Assembly (NCBI RefSeq): GCF_932526225.1
Contig: NC_064046.1
Location: 6,435,306-6,499,305, forward strand
Direction of reading: 5' to 3'
Length of the DNA: 64,000 nt
DNA from: Nematostella vectensis
Taxonomy: Eukaryota; Cnidaria; Anthozoa; Actiniaria; Edwardsiidae
In this document: one piece after another, positions 35,275 to 49,000 of the stretch
Numbering within the stretch: the first letter of the stretch is position 1
Layout of the letters: the number at the start of each line of letters is the position of its first letter
Program-made: the position numbers and the translations under genes
The notes under the pieces: generated by a model
Databases searched by the model: none
What the model was told of the DNA's origin: nothing
What the model saw: the letters and a program-made list of their open reading frames with translations, nothing else

Positions 35275-37192
35275 CCTTCGAGAAATCCTGGATCAAACCA
35301 GTGCTGCATGTGTTGCCCCTTTCCGCATCTATGGACACCCCTCCATCCCACCCGCACCCCCCCCCCCCCCCCAACCCCCTCGATCTCAACCACACACCCC
35401 CCTCCCCCATCCCCCCCTCGATCTCAACAGTATAGAAAACATAACTGAAACAAATCCACCTCTCCTTGCTCACTCGCCCCACAACTGAAACATAAGTAAA
35501 GAATTGCATCATCTATCCCGAGTAAAGAATCCCGCTACTTACCAGCTAGTGTCCTAATTAATCGCATTGGCCTCTATTGAGGGTCAAATAAGACAATAGG
35601 CAGCTGGACGCAGTCTTCTCGATATCTTTCGGATCGATGGTACTAGTGAGAATAAATTCAACACGTTATCAGACGTCAGCCTAGACAAACCATTATCTGC
35701 TCTCTTCACCCCCCACCCCCTCTTACCTGCACCCCAACATATCTCATTGAAGAGTTCTCAAGTACTAGACTTTTTGTATGTGATGAACTGTGTCAGTTCC
35801 AAAATGTGGCATTCAGTTATTTCTTAATGAGTGGGTCACTCCCAAAATCAAGACATTGTCATTCAAGACATTGGTATTCCATGTATTATCTGTACATAAT
35901 CGTGCTTTAAGATGAATGCGTTCAAAGTAAATACGCGTAAAGCATAATTAGAGAAGTATCTCGCTTTGTTTTCATTCATTCTCATTTCGGGTATGAGATT
36001 AATACCTGCGTGATGATCCTCTTACTTATCTTGAGGACCCTCGTGTGCTCAAATCAGCTCTTGATTTTCTCACCTTACCAACTGTCTTGTCTTCTAAATC
36101 CGCTCTAAATCTTTATCAGTTATCGTTATCCTTTGGCAAACACGTCATGAATATGTACCGGCTATTTACGAGAGTTTCTTGAAACAAGGAGTAAGGCCAG
36201 AAGCGCTAGAGACTAATTTCGTGCAGTTTTTGTAAAGTTCGTACTTTCTATCCTCTTGCTCGGGTGCTTTATCGAACTTTCCCTCTTTCCCTGGTTCTAT
36301 TTTATCCTACTAACATTCTCGAGGTGGAAAGTTCAACCCCTTTTGCTTTTGCTTTTTTTAAACATCCGCTGTATTATTGGTCATCTTTTGAACCCGAAAC
36401 AAACTGAAGAGTAGTGAAATTCAAGGATTTATCACAAAATAAATCACAAACATTTTCAAGTGGATGCTTCCCTCTACGTAGCGCGAAAAGTCAACTTTGA
36501 AAATAGTTTGTCAAAATATAGCCGCCCTTCATTTGTATGTTTATTTGTTTGGGCATAAGATAACGAGAGCGTGTCGTCGCCTTGACTGGCTGTTTTAAGT
36601 GGTGACATTTCGTCTTTCAGATAATGTTTCGTATCGTTAAAAGAAGTACTCTATTTATTTCACGCGCAGACATTTTGCATTCACATAGCATTTTCGCGCT
36701 TTTTTACGAGCATGTATTATACAGACGGTGGTTTTGTTTTTGCAAAATTTAAGTTTGCCTTAGAATTTCAAAAAAAATATAGCGTTATTTGTATGAAACA
36801 ATTCGAGGGAACCTTGAATATCTTTTTCGATGAAAAACACGGCCATTTTCAAAGTCATGGGGGAAGCATTTTACCTGACATAAGGCGATGTGCATTCACG
36901 ATTAGAAAATTTACTAATTTTACTAATTAGTAAACGGTAAATCGATATTCAAGACTCAAGAGAATCTTTTACTGCCAAAATAATAATTAAATATTTGTGT
37001 ATGAGTCACTGAACTAATCCTTTGAAAAACAGCTAAAGCTAAAATTAATCCATAAAGGATAATGTATTTTTAAGGTATTTTATTATTCAAAATTAAACCA
37101 AAAACTAGTGGGTATTTTTTTGGCAGTATAAAAGGTATTACATTCGAGATGAAACCAAAAACTAGTGTAGTGGGTTCCAGACCGCGTACGAC
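33096..37192. other. Intergenic, microsatellites, no gene seen
   Basis: Holds a lone CACAGGTAGCCCAAGCT end at about 33140, a (GT)n(GCGT)n microsatellite at 34898-34967, C-rich and (CA)n tracts at 35240-35275, and C-runs at 35355-35410. Long Pro-rich or Cys/Val-rich frames here are simple-sequence artefacts. Confidence 0.55.
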
Positions 37193-37836
37193 ACCAGGGG
37201 CCGGTTCCTGAAAAACCGATTAGCGCTAACCCAGGATTAAGTTTGCCGTAACCCAACATTAAATTTTTACCTCCGGATTAGTTCTGTTCTCGAAACGCTG
37301 GTTAGCTCTAGCTCTGGGTCAGTTTGGAGGTAAAATCTAACCCTGCTCGCGAGGTGGGTTAACTCGCTAACCTACGGTTTAGTTGGCGTAACACAGGCCT
37401 CCCAAACGTTGTAGTAGAAGTATAGTTTCATAAAATGAAGTTGCCGACAAAAAAGTCGTTACACAAAAACAATGTAGGGATCAAATGTCCTAACATTTCG
37501 GTTTGTTATGCGACCTTCGTTGCGATGCTGACTCGAAAATTGTGCTGGGAAAGACAAAGTTACATGAAATTTATACTTATAATTTATACGCTAGTGTCAC
37601 GCACCAACTCGAATCCTGCAAATGACATTTTTGGCAATGAAATGGAGGTAATTACAGGCGATGTAGAGGTGTTTTAGGGCTTCTCTGCGAAAATTAAACC
37701 ACCAAAAGTAAATTTGAGTTGCTTTCTATTGATCTACTGGGTATCCTGTGTGAATTTTACTCGTCAAACCAGTTTTTCACTCGCTTTATCCAGGGTTAAT
37801 AAATCGTGGTGGGCTTTTCAGGAACCGGCCCCTGGT
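37193..37836. mobile_element. DNA transposon relic, 3-bp target duplication
   Basis: Terminal inverted repeats of 22 bp (tips ACCAGGGGCCGGTTCCTG and CAGGAACCGGCCCCTGGT), flanked by GAC on each side. Length 644 bp. A 3-bp duplication and this tip style recall PIF/Harbinger non-autonomous elements, though those usually duplicate TWA. An internal 80-residue frame (37435-37677) has no recognised domain. Confidence 0.72.
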
Positions 37837-38059
37837 GACCTGCGCGCTTCCTACGCCACATAGATTGTGCAATGCGCCCTTTTTCCAGATTATGGGGTTC
37901 TTGTGTAATTTCAGCACCAAATCAAAGGCTTTGGAAGGTTTGAAGTTTGTTCTATCCGTCGTTCTGCAATTTATTTTATAAGATGAAACATCAAACTAAA
38001 TATCTTAAGGGCTTGATGCGCGGTAATTTATTTTAAAATGTCTGCTGTAGTTTGCTGTT

Positions 38060-38410
38060 TTATATACTGTAAAAAATCTAAAAACGCTCCCTATCTAAAG
38101 AACGCCTCCTATTTAATAAACGCCCCCCGCTTACAAGTTTGTAATGAACGCCCCTCTCTAAACACCGCCCTCTATTTAACCCCCTCCAACCCTCCCTCCC
38201 AGCTTAAAAAAAAAACGACATAGGAATTTCGGTAATGATATAAATCAAATTTGATTAATCTAAGTTTGGCTTCTACTGGGTGAGGCTTGCTTTAATTTAA
38301 CTTTAAATAAATTTAATCCTGACTGAGACTAGAACCTCACTGCACTTGGGTTTGTTATTTTTTTCATAGTTTGAAAAGAACACCCCTCTCTAATAAACGC
38401 CTCCTCCTGG
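38060..38410. repeat. 'AACGCCYCC' repeat-rich segment
   Basis: AAAGAACGCCTCCTATTTAA and related units recur at 38070-38180 and again at 38380-38405. It looks like a dispersed element bordering the large minisatellite. Non-coding. Confidence 0.45.
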
Positions 38411-38524
38411 CCCTCTCGGACCATCGAAATTTGCGGTAAGTCAGCTGTAGGTAAAACCTTACCTCGACCGACCTGAAAATGCCTCACTCTTAAACTACAC
38501 ATTTGCAAAGCTATCACTGCCACG

Positions 38525-41500
38525 TGCCTCCCCCACCCCTAGCTACACGCCTCCCATCCCTAGCTACACGCCTCCCATCCCTAGCTACACGCCTCCCATC
38601 CCTAGCTACACGCCTCCCATCCCCAGCTACACGCCCTTTTCCCCCCTAGCTACACGCCTTCCTTCCCCTAGCTACACGCCTTCCTCCCCTAGCTACACGC
38701 CTTAATTCCTCCTAGCTACACGCCTTCCCTACCCTGTCTACACGCCTTCCTTCCCTAGCTACACGCCCTCTTTCCGCCAGCTACCCGCCTTCCTTTCCCC
38801 TAGCTACACGCCTTCCTTTCCCCTAGCTACACGCCTTCCTTTCCCCTAGCTTCCCGCCTTCCTTTCCCCTAGCTGCACGCTTCCTTTCCCTAGCTACACC
38901 CCTCCCTTCCCTAGCTACACGCCTTCCTCCCCTAGCTACACACCTCTCACCCCTAGCTACACGCCTTCCTCAACTAGCTACACGCCTTCCATTCCTAGCT
39001 AAATGCCTCCCTTCCCTAGCTACACGCCTTTCTCCCCTAGCTACACGCATTCTTCAACTAGCTACACACCTTCCATTCCTAGCTACACGCCTTCCTTCCC
39101 CCTAGCTACACGCCTCCCACCCCCAGCTACACGCCTCCCTCCACTAGCTACATGCGTTCCTCCCCTAGCTACACGCCTCCCTCCCCTAGCTACACGCCTC
39201 CCTTCCCCTAGCTAAATACCTACCACCCTAGCTACACGCCTCAAATCCCTAGCTACACGCCTCCCTCAAGTAGCTACACACCTCCCACGCCCTAGCTACA
39301 CGCCTCCCTTCCCATAGCTACACGCCTCCCATCCCTAGCTACATGCATTCCTTCCCTAGCTACACGCCTCCCTCTACTAACTACACGCCTCCCACCCCTA
39401 GCTAGAGGCTTCCTTCCCCTAGCTACACGCCTCCCTCCACTAGCTACATGCCTTCCTTTCCTTAGCTACACGCCTCCCACCACTAGCTAGAGGCTTCCTT
39501 TCCCTAGCTACACGCCTTCCTGCCCTAGCTACACGCCTTCCTTTTCCTAGCAACACGCCTCCCTCCACTAGCTACATGCCTGTCTCCCCTAGCTACACGC
39601 CTCCCTTCCCCTAGCTAAATACCTACCACCCTAGCTACACGCCTCAAATCCCCAGCTACACGCCTCCCTCCACTAGCTACATGCGTTCCTCCCCTAGCTA
39701 CACGCCTTCCCTACCCTGTCTACACGCCTTCCTTCCCTAGCTACACGCCTTCTTTCCCCTAGCTACACGCTTCCCATCCCTAGCTACACGCCTCCTTTTC
39801 CTAGCTACACACCTCCCTTCCCTAGCTACACACCTTCCTCCCCTAGCTACACGCCTCCCACCCCTAGCTACACGCTTTCCTCAACTAGCTACACGCCTTC
39901 CATTCCTAGCTACATGCCTTCCTTCCCTAGCTACACGCCTCCCTCCAATAGCTACACGCCTCCCACCTCTAGCTACATGCCTTCCTCCCCTAGCTACATG
40001 CCTCCCTCCACTAGCTACACGCCTTCCTTCCCCCTAGCTACACGCCTCAAGCCCCTAGCTACACGCCTCCAACCCCTAGCTACACGCCTCCCACCCCTAG
40101 CTACACGCCTCCCTCCCCTAGCTACACGCCTCCCTTCCCCTAGCTAAATACCTACCACCCTAGCTACACGCCTCAAATCCCTAGCTACACGCCTCCCTCA
40201 AGTAGCTACACACCTCCCACGCCCTAGCTACACGCCTCCCTTCCCATAGCTACACGCCTCCCATCCCTAGCTACATGCATTCCTTCCCTAGCTACACGCC
40301 TCCCTCTACTAGCTACACGCCTCCCACCCCTAGCTAGAGGCTTCCTTCCCCTAGCTACACGCCTCCCTCCACTAGCTACATGCCTTCCTTTCCTTAGCTA
40401 CACGCCTCCCACCACTAGCTAGAGGCTTCCTTTCCCTAGCTACACGCCTTCCTGCCCTAGCTACACGCCTTCCTTTTCCTAGCAACACGCCTCCCACCCC
40501 TAGCTACATGCATTCCTTCCCTAGCTACACGCCTCCCTCCACTAGCTACACGCCTCCCACCCCTAGCTAGAGGCTTCCTTCCCCTAGCTACACGCCTCCC
40601 TCCACTAGCTACATGCCTTCCTTTCCTTAGCTACACGCCTCCCACCCCTAGCTAGAGGCTTCCTTTCCCTAGCTACACGCCTCCCTCCCCTAGCTACACG
40701 CCTCCCACCCCTAGCTACACGCCTCCCTCCACTAGCTACATGCCTGTCTCCCCTAGCTACACGCCTCCCTTCCCCTAGCTAAATACCTACCACCCTAGCT
40801 ACACGCCTCAAATCCCTAGCTACACGCCTCCCTCAAGTAGCTACACACCTCCCACGCCCTAGCTACACGCCTCCCTTCCCATAGCTACACGCCTCCCATC
40901 CCTAGCTACATGCATTCCTTCCCTAGCTACACGCCTCCCTCTACTAGCTACACGCCTCCCACCCCTAGCTAGAGGCTTCCTTCCCCTAGCTACACGCCTC
41001 CCTCCACTAGCTACATGCCTTCCTTTCCTTAGCTACCCGCCTCCCACCACTAGCTAGAGGCTTCCTTTCCCTAGCTACACGCCTTCCTGCCCTAGCTACA
41101 CGCCTTCCTTTTCCTAGCAACACGCCTCCCACCCCTAGCTACATGCATTCCTTCCCTAGCTACACGCCTCCCTCCACTAGCTACACGCCTCCCACCCCTA
41201 GCTAGAGGCTTCCTTCCCCTAGCTACACGCCTCCCTCCACTAGCTACATGCCTTCCTTTCCTTAGCTACACGCCTCCCACCCCTAGCTAGAGGCTTCCTT
41301 TCCCTAGCTACACGCCTCCCTCCCCTAGCTACCCGCCTCCCTTCCCTAGCTACACGCCTTCCTCCCCTAGCTACACGCCTCCCACCCCTAGCTAGAGGCT
41401 TCCTTTCCCTAGCTACACGCCTCCCTCCCCTAGCTACCCGCCTCCCTTCCCTAGCTACACGCCTTCCTCCCCTAGCTACATGCCTTCCTTCCCCTAGCTA

Positions 41501-43062
41501 CATGCCTTCCTTCCCTTAGCTACACGCCTCCCACCCTTAGCTAGAGGCTTCCTTCCCCTAGCTACACGCCTCCCACCCCTAGCTACATGCCTTCCTCCCC
41601 TAGCTACATGCATTCCTTCCCTAGCTACACGCCTTCCTCCCCTAGCTACACGCCTCTCTCCCCTAGCTACACGCCTTCCTTCTCCTAGCAACACGCCTCC
41701 CTTCACTAGCTACACGCCTCCCACCCCTAGCTACATGCCTTCCTTCCCTAGCTACACGCCTCCCACCCCTAGCTTCATGCCTTCCTCCCCTAGCTACATG
41801 ACTTCCTTCCCCTAGCTACACGCCTCCCTCCACTAGCTACACGCCTTCCATTCCTAGCTACATGGCTTTCTTCCCTAGCTTCACGCCTCCCTCCACTACC
41901 TTCATGCCTTCCTTCCCTAGCTACACGCCTTCCTTCCCTAGCTACACGCCTCCCTCCAATAGCTTCACGCCTCCCACCCCTAGCAACACGCCTCCCACCC
42001 CTAGCTACATGCCTTCCTCCCCTAGCTACACGCCTCCCTCCACTAGCTACACGCCTCCCACTCCTAGCTACACGCCTCCCTCCACTAGCTACATGCCTTC
42101 CTTCCCTAGCTACACGCTTTCCTCTCAAAGCTACACGCCTCTCTCCACTAGCTACATGCCTTCCTCGCCTAGCTACATTTCTTCCTTCCCTTAGCTACAC
42201 GCCTCCCACCCCTAGCTAGAGGCTTCCCTTCCCTAGCTACACGCCTTTCGCCCCTAGCTACATGCCTTCCTTCCCCTAGCTACATTCCTTCCTTCCCTTA
42301 GCTACACGCCTCCCACCCCTAGCTAGAGGCTTCCTTCCCCTAGCTACACGCCTCCCACCCCTAGCTACATGCCTTCCTTCCCTAACTACACGCCTCCCAC
42401 CCCTAGCTTCATGCCTTCCTCCCCTAGCTACATGCCTTCCTTCCCCTAGCTACACGCCTCCCTCACTAGCTACACGCCTTCCATTCCTAGCTACATGGCT
42501 TTCTTCCCTAGCTTCACGCCTCCCTCCACTAGCTTCATGCCTTCCTTCCCTAGCTACACGCCTCCCTCCAATAGCTTCACGCCTCCCACCCCTAGCAACA
42601 TGCTTTCCTTCCCTAGCTACACGCCTCCCACCCCTAGCTACACGCCTTCCTTCCCCCTAGCTACACGCCTCCCACTCCTAGCTACACGCCTCCCTCCACT
42701 AGCTACATGCCTTCCTTCCCTAGCTACACGCCTTCCTCCCTTAGCTACACGCCTCCCACCCCTAGCTAGAGGCTTCCTTCCCCCAGCTACACGCCTCCCA
42801 CCCCTAGCTCCATGCCTTCCTCCCCTTGCTACATGCCTTCCTCCCCTTGCTACACGCCTCCCACCCCTAGCTAGAGGCTTCCTTCCCCTAGCTACACGCC
42901 TCCCACCCCTAGCTACATGCCTTCCTCCCCTAGCTACACGCCTCCCACCCCTAGCTAGAGGCTTCCTTCCCCTAGCTACACGCCTCCCACCCCTAGCTAC
43001 ATGCCTTCCTCCCCTAGCTACATGCCTCCCTTACCCTAGCTTTATACCTACCATCCTAGCTA
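38525..43062. repeat. 4.5-kb minisatellite, ~20-bp unit
   Basis: More than 200 head-to-tail units of about 19-22 bp, consensus CCTAGCTACACGCCTCCCTT with C/T variation in the pyrimidine part and frequent ATG or AGAGG variants of the core. Higher-order structure is visible: a rare variant block starting GCTAAATACCTACCACC recurs at about 39211, 39614, 40143 and 40778, with long matching runs after three of them. Unit-length variation shifts the frame, so long Pro/Ser/Thr-rich frames (up to 214 codons near 42495-43139) arise by chance. No promoter or splice context supports a gene. Confidence 0.95.
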
Positions 43063-46000
43063 TGCTGCACACTTTGATCTCAAGAAATATTGTATGTCCG
43101 AAGGGTTTCTCGTTGATCTACACTGGCCTCCACATTTGAGTCCCAGCAAAGACAACAACCTTAAGTCTTAAGATTTGTCACTTAATCATTTTTTGACAGT
43201 AATCCATAGCTTTTTACATCGATTCGTCAAAAATGATCGATTACTTTCAAAGACTTCTATCATAATAAATCAATACAAACTGGTACCAGCTGTCAAAAAA
43301 GTTATCTATTTAAACTACCAACAAAGCTACCAAAATTGGAACTAAATAGAAAACAAAGCGTTAAATCACCGCATGTCCATCGACAGTAAGAATAGCGGAT
43401 TTAAAAAAAAAATAAATTAAAAAGCTTTTAAGGTGTGTTTGTGGCTGCTGGCGCTTGAATATTAGATTAATTAATGTCTAACAGTGCTTCATTTTGCTTG
43501 GGGATTTTAAATTTCTTTGGGCGGTATGTTATAAAGAAAAACGCCATTTATTTTTCCAATTTGTCTTTCAACATGTCTTACAGTCTGTGAATTGAAAAAT
43601 CACAATTTCCTTTGATGATCGAATATCTATTTGGGTTTTCCCGCCATTTCCTAAAACTAACCACGCGAGTCATAAATGGCGGGAAATTGATAACCTGGTT
43701 TGCATTTTTGAGTTCTGCTCATGGAAGACTTCGTAAAAATTTTTCTCAAAGAGAACGGTACTCCATACACATTAGCATTTCCAGAAAACTCAACCATAAA
43801 CTCACTTTCCCGCGCTTGCTCACAAGTCAAATAGCTTACCCTAGTCTAACAATTTTCGCAAGTCTCCAGCGATTCGTTTTCTTTTGTTGTATGGCTTTGA
43901 GTCTTCTTGCTTTGATTTTCTTCATTATGCTCCACCACTAATAAAGAAGGCCGCCATTTTACGCTCCCGAACAATACCGAGTCAGGCAAAGCATCGGTTT
44001 CCGTCGGTCAATAGAGACGAGTAAATAAGATATTTTCAAACAAACATCCTTCATGAGTTATCGAATTTCAAGCGTGGATGGCTATTTTGAGGGTTCTCTT
44101 GCGATGTTGGGGCATCTCCACTCCCCATTGAGCGGCCAAAGTCTATTAACGGCCAACTCACCTGTTCCCAAAATATCCATCTTACTATAGTAATATATTA
44201 GGCTAGCTCTTTTAAGCGGCTAACCTCTTTTCAACGGCCACTTTCACCGTCACGAGGTGACCGCTTAAAAAACCAAAGGTGTGCTGATCAATTTATATTC
44301 AACTTAATTATATATGAATTCCTAACTAGCCTAAAAGCAAAGATTGCGGAGGCTCTTAGATAAGAAAGCATTTTTATGGCGCTCTGGCGACAAATAGCAA
44401 ATAACGACAGGCACACATTATGTCGTCTGTTTTCGATGACTTTTTCATGTCTTGGGCAACGTCTGGACAAAACATCTCATCTTCACTTGACAGTTGAGGC
44501 CGGAAAGCGTTTTCCTCTGATGAAGTGCTGTACACTAACTTTCTTAAGCTGTCCTTTTTGTAAAGATTTACAAAAATACACCGTACCCCCGTTTTATTTC
44601 CAAATTTTCTTATAACTAATTTAGACATACTTTTTTTCATCAAGGAGAACCCATTTTAGCGTTGTGCTGCGAGTCTAAAAGCAGCCGCTTATGTAAGTTT
44701 AGAAGCCATTTGAGTGCTTTTGAGATGCCATTTATGGATTTTTCGATACCATTGTACTGTCTGAAAAGAACCATTTAAAGTTTTCAATTTCGGCTCGTTT
44801 CCATCTATTGATAAGTTTGATTTCATTTTAAGTCTAACGCGATTATTCAATTTGAAACACAAATCGATATCAAATTATGGTATATCTATATGGTATATAT
44901 GAGATGGAGGCATTTTTCAGCTAGCACTGTGTTTTAATGGATCTAGCCAAATTTTAAGTGCCTTTAGTGATACGATCACGAAATGTAAAGTAACCCAGCC
45001 GCAAAACCATCAACTTTTACAAGTAAACGACACACGTGAATGTAGTCCAAACCATAAAGAGAACGAACTTGTTTGTTTGTAACGCCTGATGAGAGCGTTC
45101 TTTCACTAAGTTTTGTCTGTAGTCTAATCTTGGCAACGGAATGTTGTACAGAAGATTTGGGTGTTGTTTCTAGATTACAGCTGTTTCTGTCCTCCGGTGT
45201 TGCACCGTTGAAAGATCTACGGGCCTGATAGATCGTTGATGTGAGTTTGAAAAGTAAATAAAACAAAAGAAAGGGTCGTCAAAGGAATCCACATCATTTG
45301 TACTAATTTTAAGGTAAATATTATCTTGGTTGAGGTCTGAAAATCAGAATGTCTCCATTGTCAATCTCAAACTTCGACAGAATCAATTTCCCCTACATTA
45401 GTGAGTATAAATACAAAGTCATGTTATACCGTCCGCGAGTTTAAATTGGCAATGGAAATTTCGACGCATTTTTATCCGGACCAATACAACGGTAACGGTA
45501 AAAAATATGACAGTTAAAAGATTACCAAATACATGTCTAGGATAAATTCTAATTTTTCTTAATTACTTTCTTGTCACATCTTTTAGAATCTGCTATATTT
45601 GTCTAATTGAAAATGGACGTTTCTTTATGGCTGTGTGACATCATAATAGGTATTGTTCTTTTTCTTACGGATGGTTCAGTAAACTACAGATGGATGTGGT
45701 CGAACTAAAACCATCTGCTATGGACCCTCAACTTCACAGGCCAGACATGAAAAGTCGATTTAAGCTTGATTGATAAAGACAATTCTACAACGGGAATCTC
45801 TCCGAAGTCAGTTTTTCGTTGAGAGGTGTATTCAAATTTCAAGTTGAGATTTCCTGAATGGAGCCAAATGTTAATTACTCTGTAACATGCTTCATGTTTT
45901 GACATATTTTGGAAAGTTTTAAATGAATATATTTTCTATATAAAAACAAATTAAAGTTTGAACTTTTTGGTTTTGTGTATAGTAGAACAGATTTAACTGA

Positions 46001-49000
46001 ATTTATGTTGCGTTTATTTTTCTCAACCTCGTTGTGTGTTAAAAAAGCTATATCGAAACAGTTACTACCTAACCCTAATTCTCTGGCCACGAGTATCTAT
46101 CTAATGTGTTGTTGGCATGCGTTGGTTAGTTGGCCCTGGTTTGGCTTACCCGACTCTTAAACATGTCAGTCTTTTAAATTACACCTTCCAATCTTAAAAA
46201 AAAAAACCTTCAGCAATCTTCCCATCTCCTGGAAGCGTCAAGGTCTAACGTCTAATCTTACCCAATGCTTTGCAAGGAACTTTTAATGGCAAGTGTTGAT
46301 GAAAAAGTCCCTGAAATATTTATCATCGCTGCCCACAAACCATGTATCCATTCATCGTAAACTAGTAATAATTTAAATCATTTTAACTCCTTGAAAAAAC
46401 TTGCATTTTTAATGACTGACTATGTAAAGTTAGTAGAATCAAATATTAAAATGTTAGTTTTCCCAAACGCTCTTTCCTAAGAGTATTTGAGACCAGCCCC
46501 TCCCTTATTTACCAGATTAGCATTACGGATATCATGGCTCGAGTTTGCGTGTAATTCCTTATGTCGGAATCAACTGAAGCAACCGAGGGGGTGAGCGCGT
46601 CCAGCTGACCATTAGACGCTATGAGTCCCCTAATTGCTCATAACACTGTTCCATCGACACTCAGTCGCCGAGCTAAGCGTGTTCTTGAGTCGGATTCGAT
46701 TGGGAGTGCTTCTGGCGAGAAAGGAGACGGTCTAGGCGCGGGTTCGGGGCTAGAGGCCAATTGGGAGCATTTTAATTCCTTGTAAGCGATATTTTGGTGA
46801 GTAGTAAGCTTTTGTTGTAAACGTCCATTGCTGTTTTGCAGCATAAAGCAGAGGAATCTACTATGAAAGCGCGCACCTGCTTACGAAACCTTAACGACTT
46901 AAAGTCCCCCAAACAGTGTATCCGACGCTCTTGCACACACGCTGGGATAACGAGCGCCTCAAGATGTTCCCTACAACGTTATCAACTGTTTAAGACTTCT
47001 ACTAAGGAGAGAATTCAGCGAAAATAGTTTCGCTCTGCCCTGAAACGTTTAACTCCTTTCATTGATGCCAAATTGTTAGTTTGAACGGGTTATTCCACTG
47101 AGGAGTTACACATTTGAGTTTGTAATGAATCCTTTCAAAACGTACCCAGTTGGAAATTTAAACGCGACGTTAGCTGTAAACAGGAAAGGAGCTGAGTGTT
47201 TCGCAACATCATTTCACCCACAAAGTAATCTAATTTTCCTTAATTTTGCTTGATTATTACTACGTGTTCGTATCTTGTGTAGGAATTTAACTTACACGTG
47301 CCAAAATTGAATAATTTTTACACTTTTTGTTTTTGCATCTTGTAAACGTGAACTCGAGTAATTCCTTCGTTTACGCTAAGATATACCGGCATATGTGTTC
47401 ATATGTGTTGAATTTTTAAAAATTCAGTTTTCTTCTAATAATCGTCTAGTGTTTAGTCAAAGCGAGGCTTATCGGTAGTGCTTTATCTGACGCACTATAC
47501 TGAAAATTACTTCCAGTTATTGTTAGAAGGATTCGACGACACGTTTTAAATGCAAACTTTAAATTTCACGCCAAAAAAATGACATAATCCTGAACCATAT
47601 GTAGCACTTGTTTTATCACATGTATTAACCTACAATATTTAATCGAACCCACTCTTTCTGCATTTTCCTATAGGTATGTGGTGCTACTCCCGGGTGGTAA
47701 TACAAATCCATTAAATACAAATAAGATTTCGAGTAAAGAATAATAAAATTGCCTCAAGCTTCGGGGTCTCATGCTGCGCTCAAACTGGTACCACAATCGT
47801 GAAATCCGTTTTTATAAATTTTGATTTTCACCATTTTGTAAGGTTATGAGATTGGGTACTTTATTCAAATTTGGTAACGCGATATCGACTTTGAAAAAAG
47901 TTTTTGTTCTTTGGCTTTGAGCGCAATCGACTTTTAAGATTGTAGTCTTTTGCGACAAATTAATAAATGTGAATTAATTAATCAAACTCGGAGAGTTGTT
48001 GGAGCACAAATTTCTCTCAAATGTACACTTAACAACAAAAAATAATATTATTTTACAAAACTTTTTTCCAGGAACTTTCCAACGTAAAATCGTCCGGTGA
48101 ATTTAAAAAAATCTTGATAAAGGGGTTTAAGCGAAAAAAGAAAAGAGCTAAGTCAAAGTCTTGATTTTGGAAATATTTCTTGTAAAACGACGAAAAACGC
48201 CGCATAGAAAATATACACAATAATCACCCCATTTAAAATAAAATAAAAAATATAAAATAAAAAATAACAATTTTTAGTTTGGATCTGTGATTGATTTTTT
48301 TTTCCTTATCTTGGATTGTTCTTTGGTAATAATTTGTTTCAAAGTCATGTAATTCAAGCCCTTTTTCAAATAACAATAATGCAGGTTCCATTTTCCGGCG
48401 TATCAAAGAGGTCGCGTGGCCATTCAGCAGGACTAAACAGCGACACAATAACCAATTATGTCTCAATAAACCGCCTTTACAAACAAACCATCCATGAAAG
48501 AAAAGTTGACGATTTTCGGCGTACGCCGGCTCGTGACTAAACAAAACTCTCGCAAGACCTTTCCTTATATTTTACCAAAAAATTGGAAATCAAATCTCGC
48601 TTAGTTTTCCCGAAATGTTCTTTAGAAGTCTTGCGTGAATTTCGTCTCTAAGGATTTGTGTGGTATTCTTTGTGTACTGGAAGCCTCGACTGGGGACCCT
48701 GTCATTCGCGGCACGTGGCATAAGACACAAAAGAGCCTGTGTACTAAATTGCATTGTGCTTTGTTCACTGTGCGCATACCATCACTGAATGTTCTCCCAC
48801 ACGTGTTGGAGTTAATTTTTAATGAAATCCCCAGCGGAGAAAACGGAGAAATCACTTTTGGTCGCTAATAGATTGATTAATTAGCTATAAAGGCACTGTT
48901 CTTGTCTTCTGCAGACTTGATAATTCAACTGGGTGGTTTCTGCCATTACATCTCGAGTTTTCCTTGTGCAAACTCGGATATGTAAAAAGGACGGAAGCAA

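Noticed and set aside
35061-35512. Pro-rich and Gly-rich frames at 35 kb
   Set aside because: They come from C-rich and CA microsatellite sequence.
42495-43139. 214-codon Pro/Thr-rich open frame
   Set aside because: It lies wholly in the 20-bp minisatellite. Similar frames arise in several phases and both strands, and there is no promoter, splice or domain support.
44976-45266. 96-codon minus-strand frame
   Set aside because: Composition is plausible, but there is no recognised domain, splice partner or promoter.
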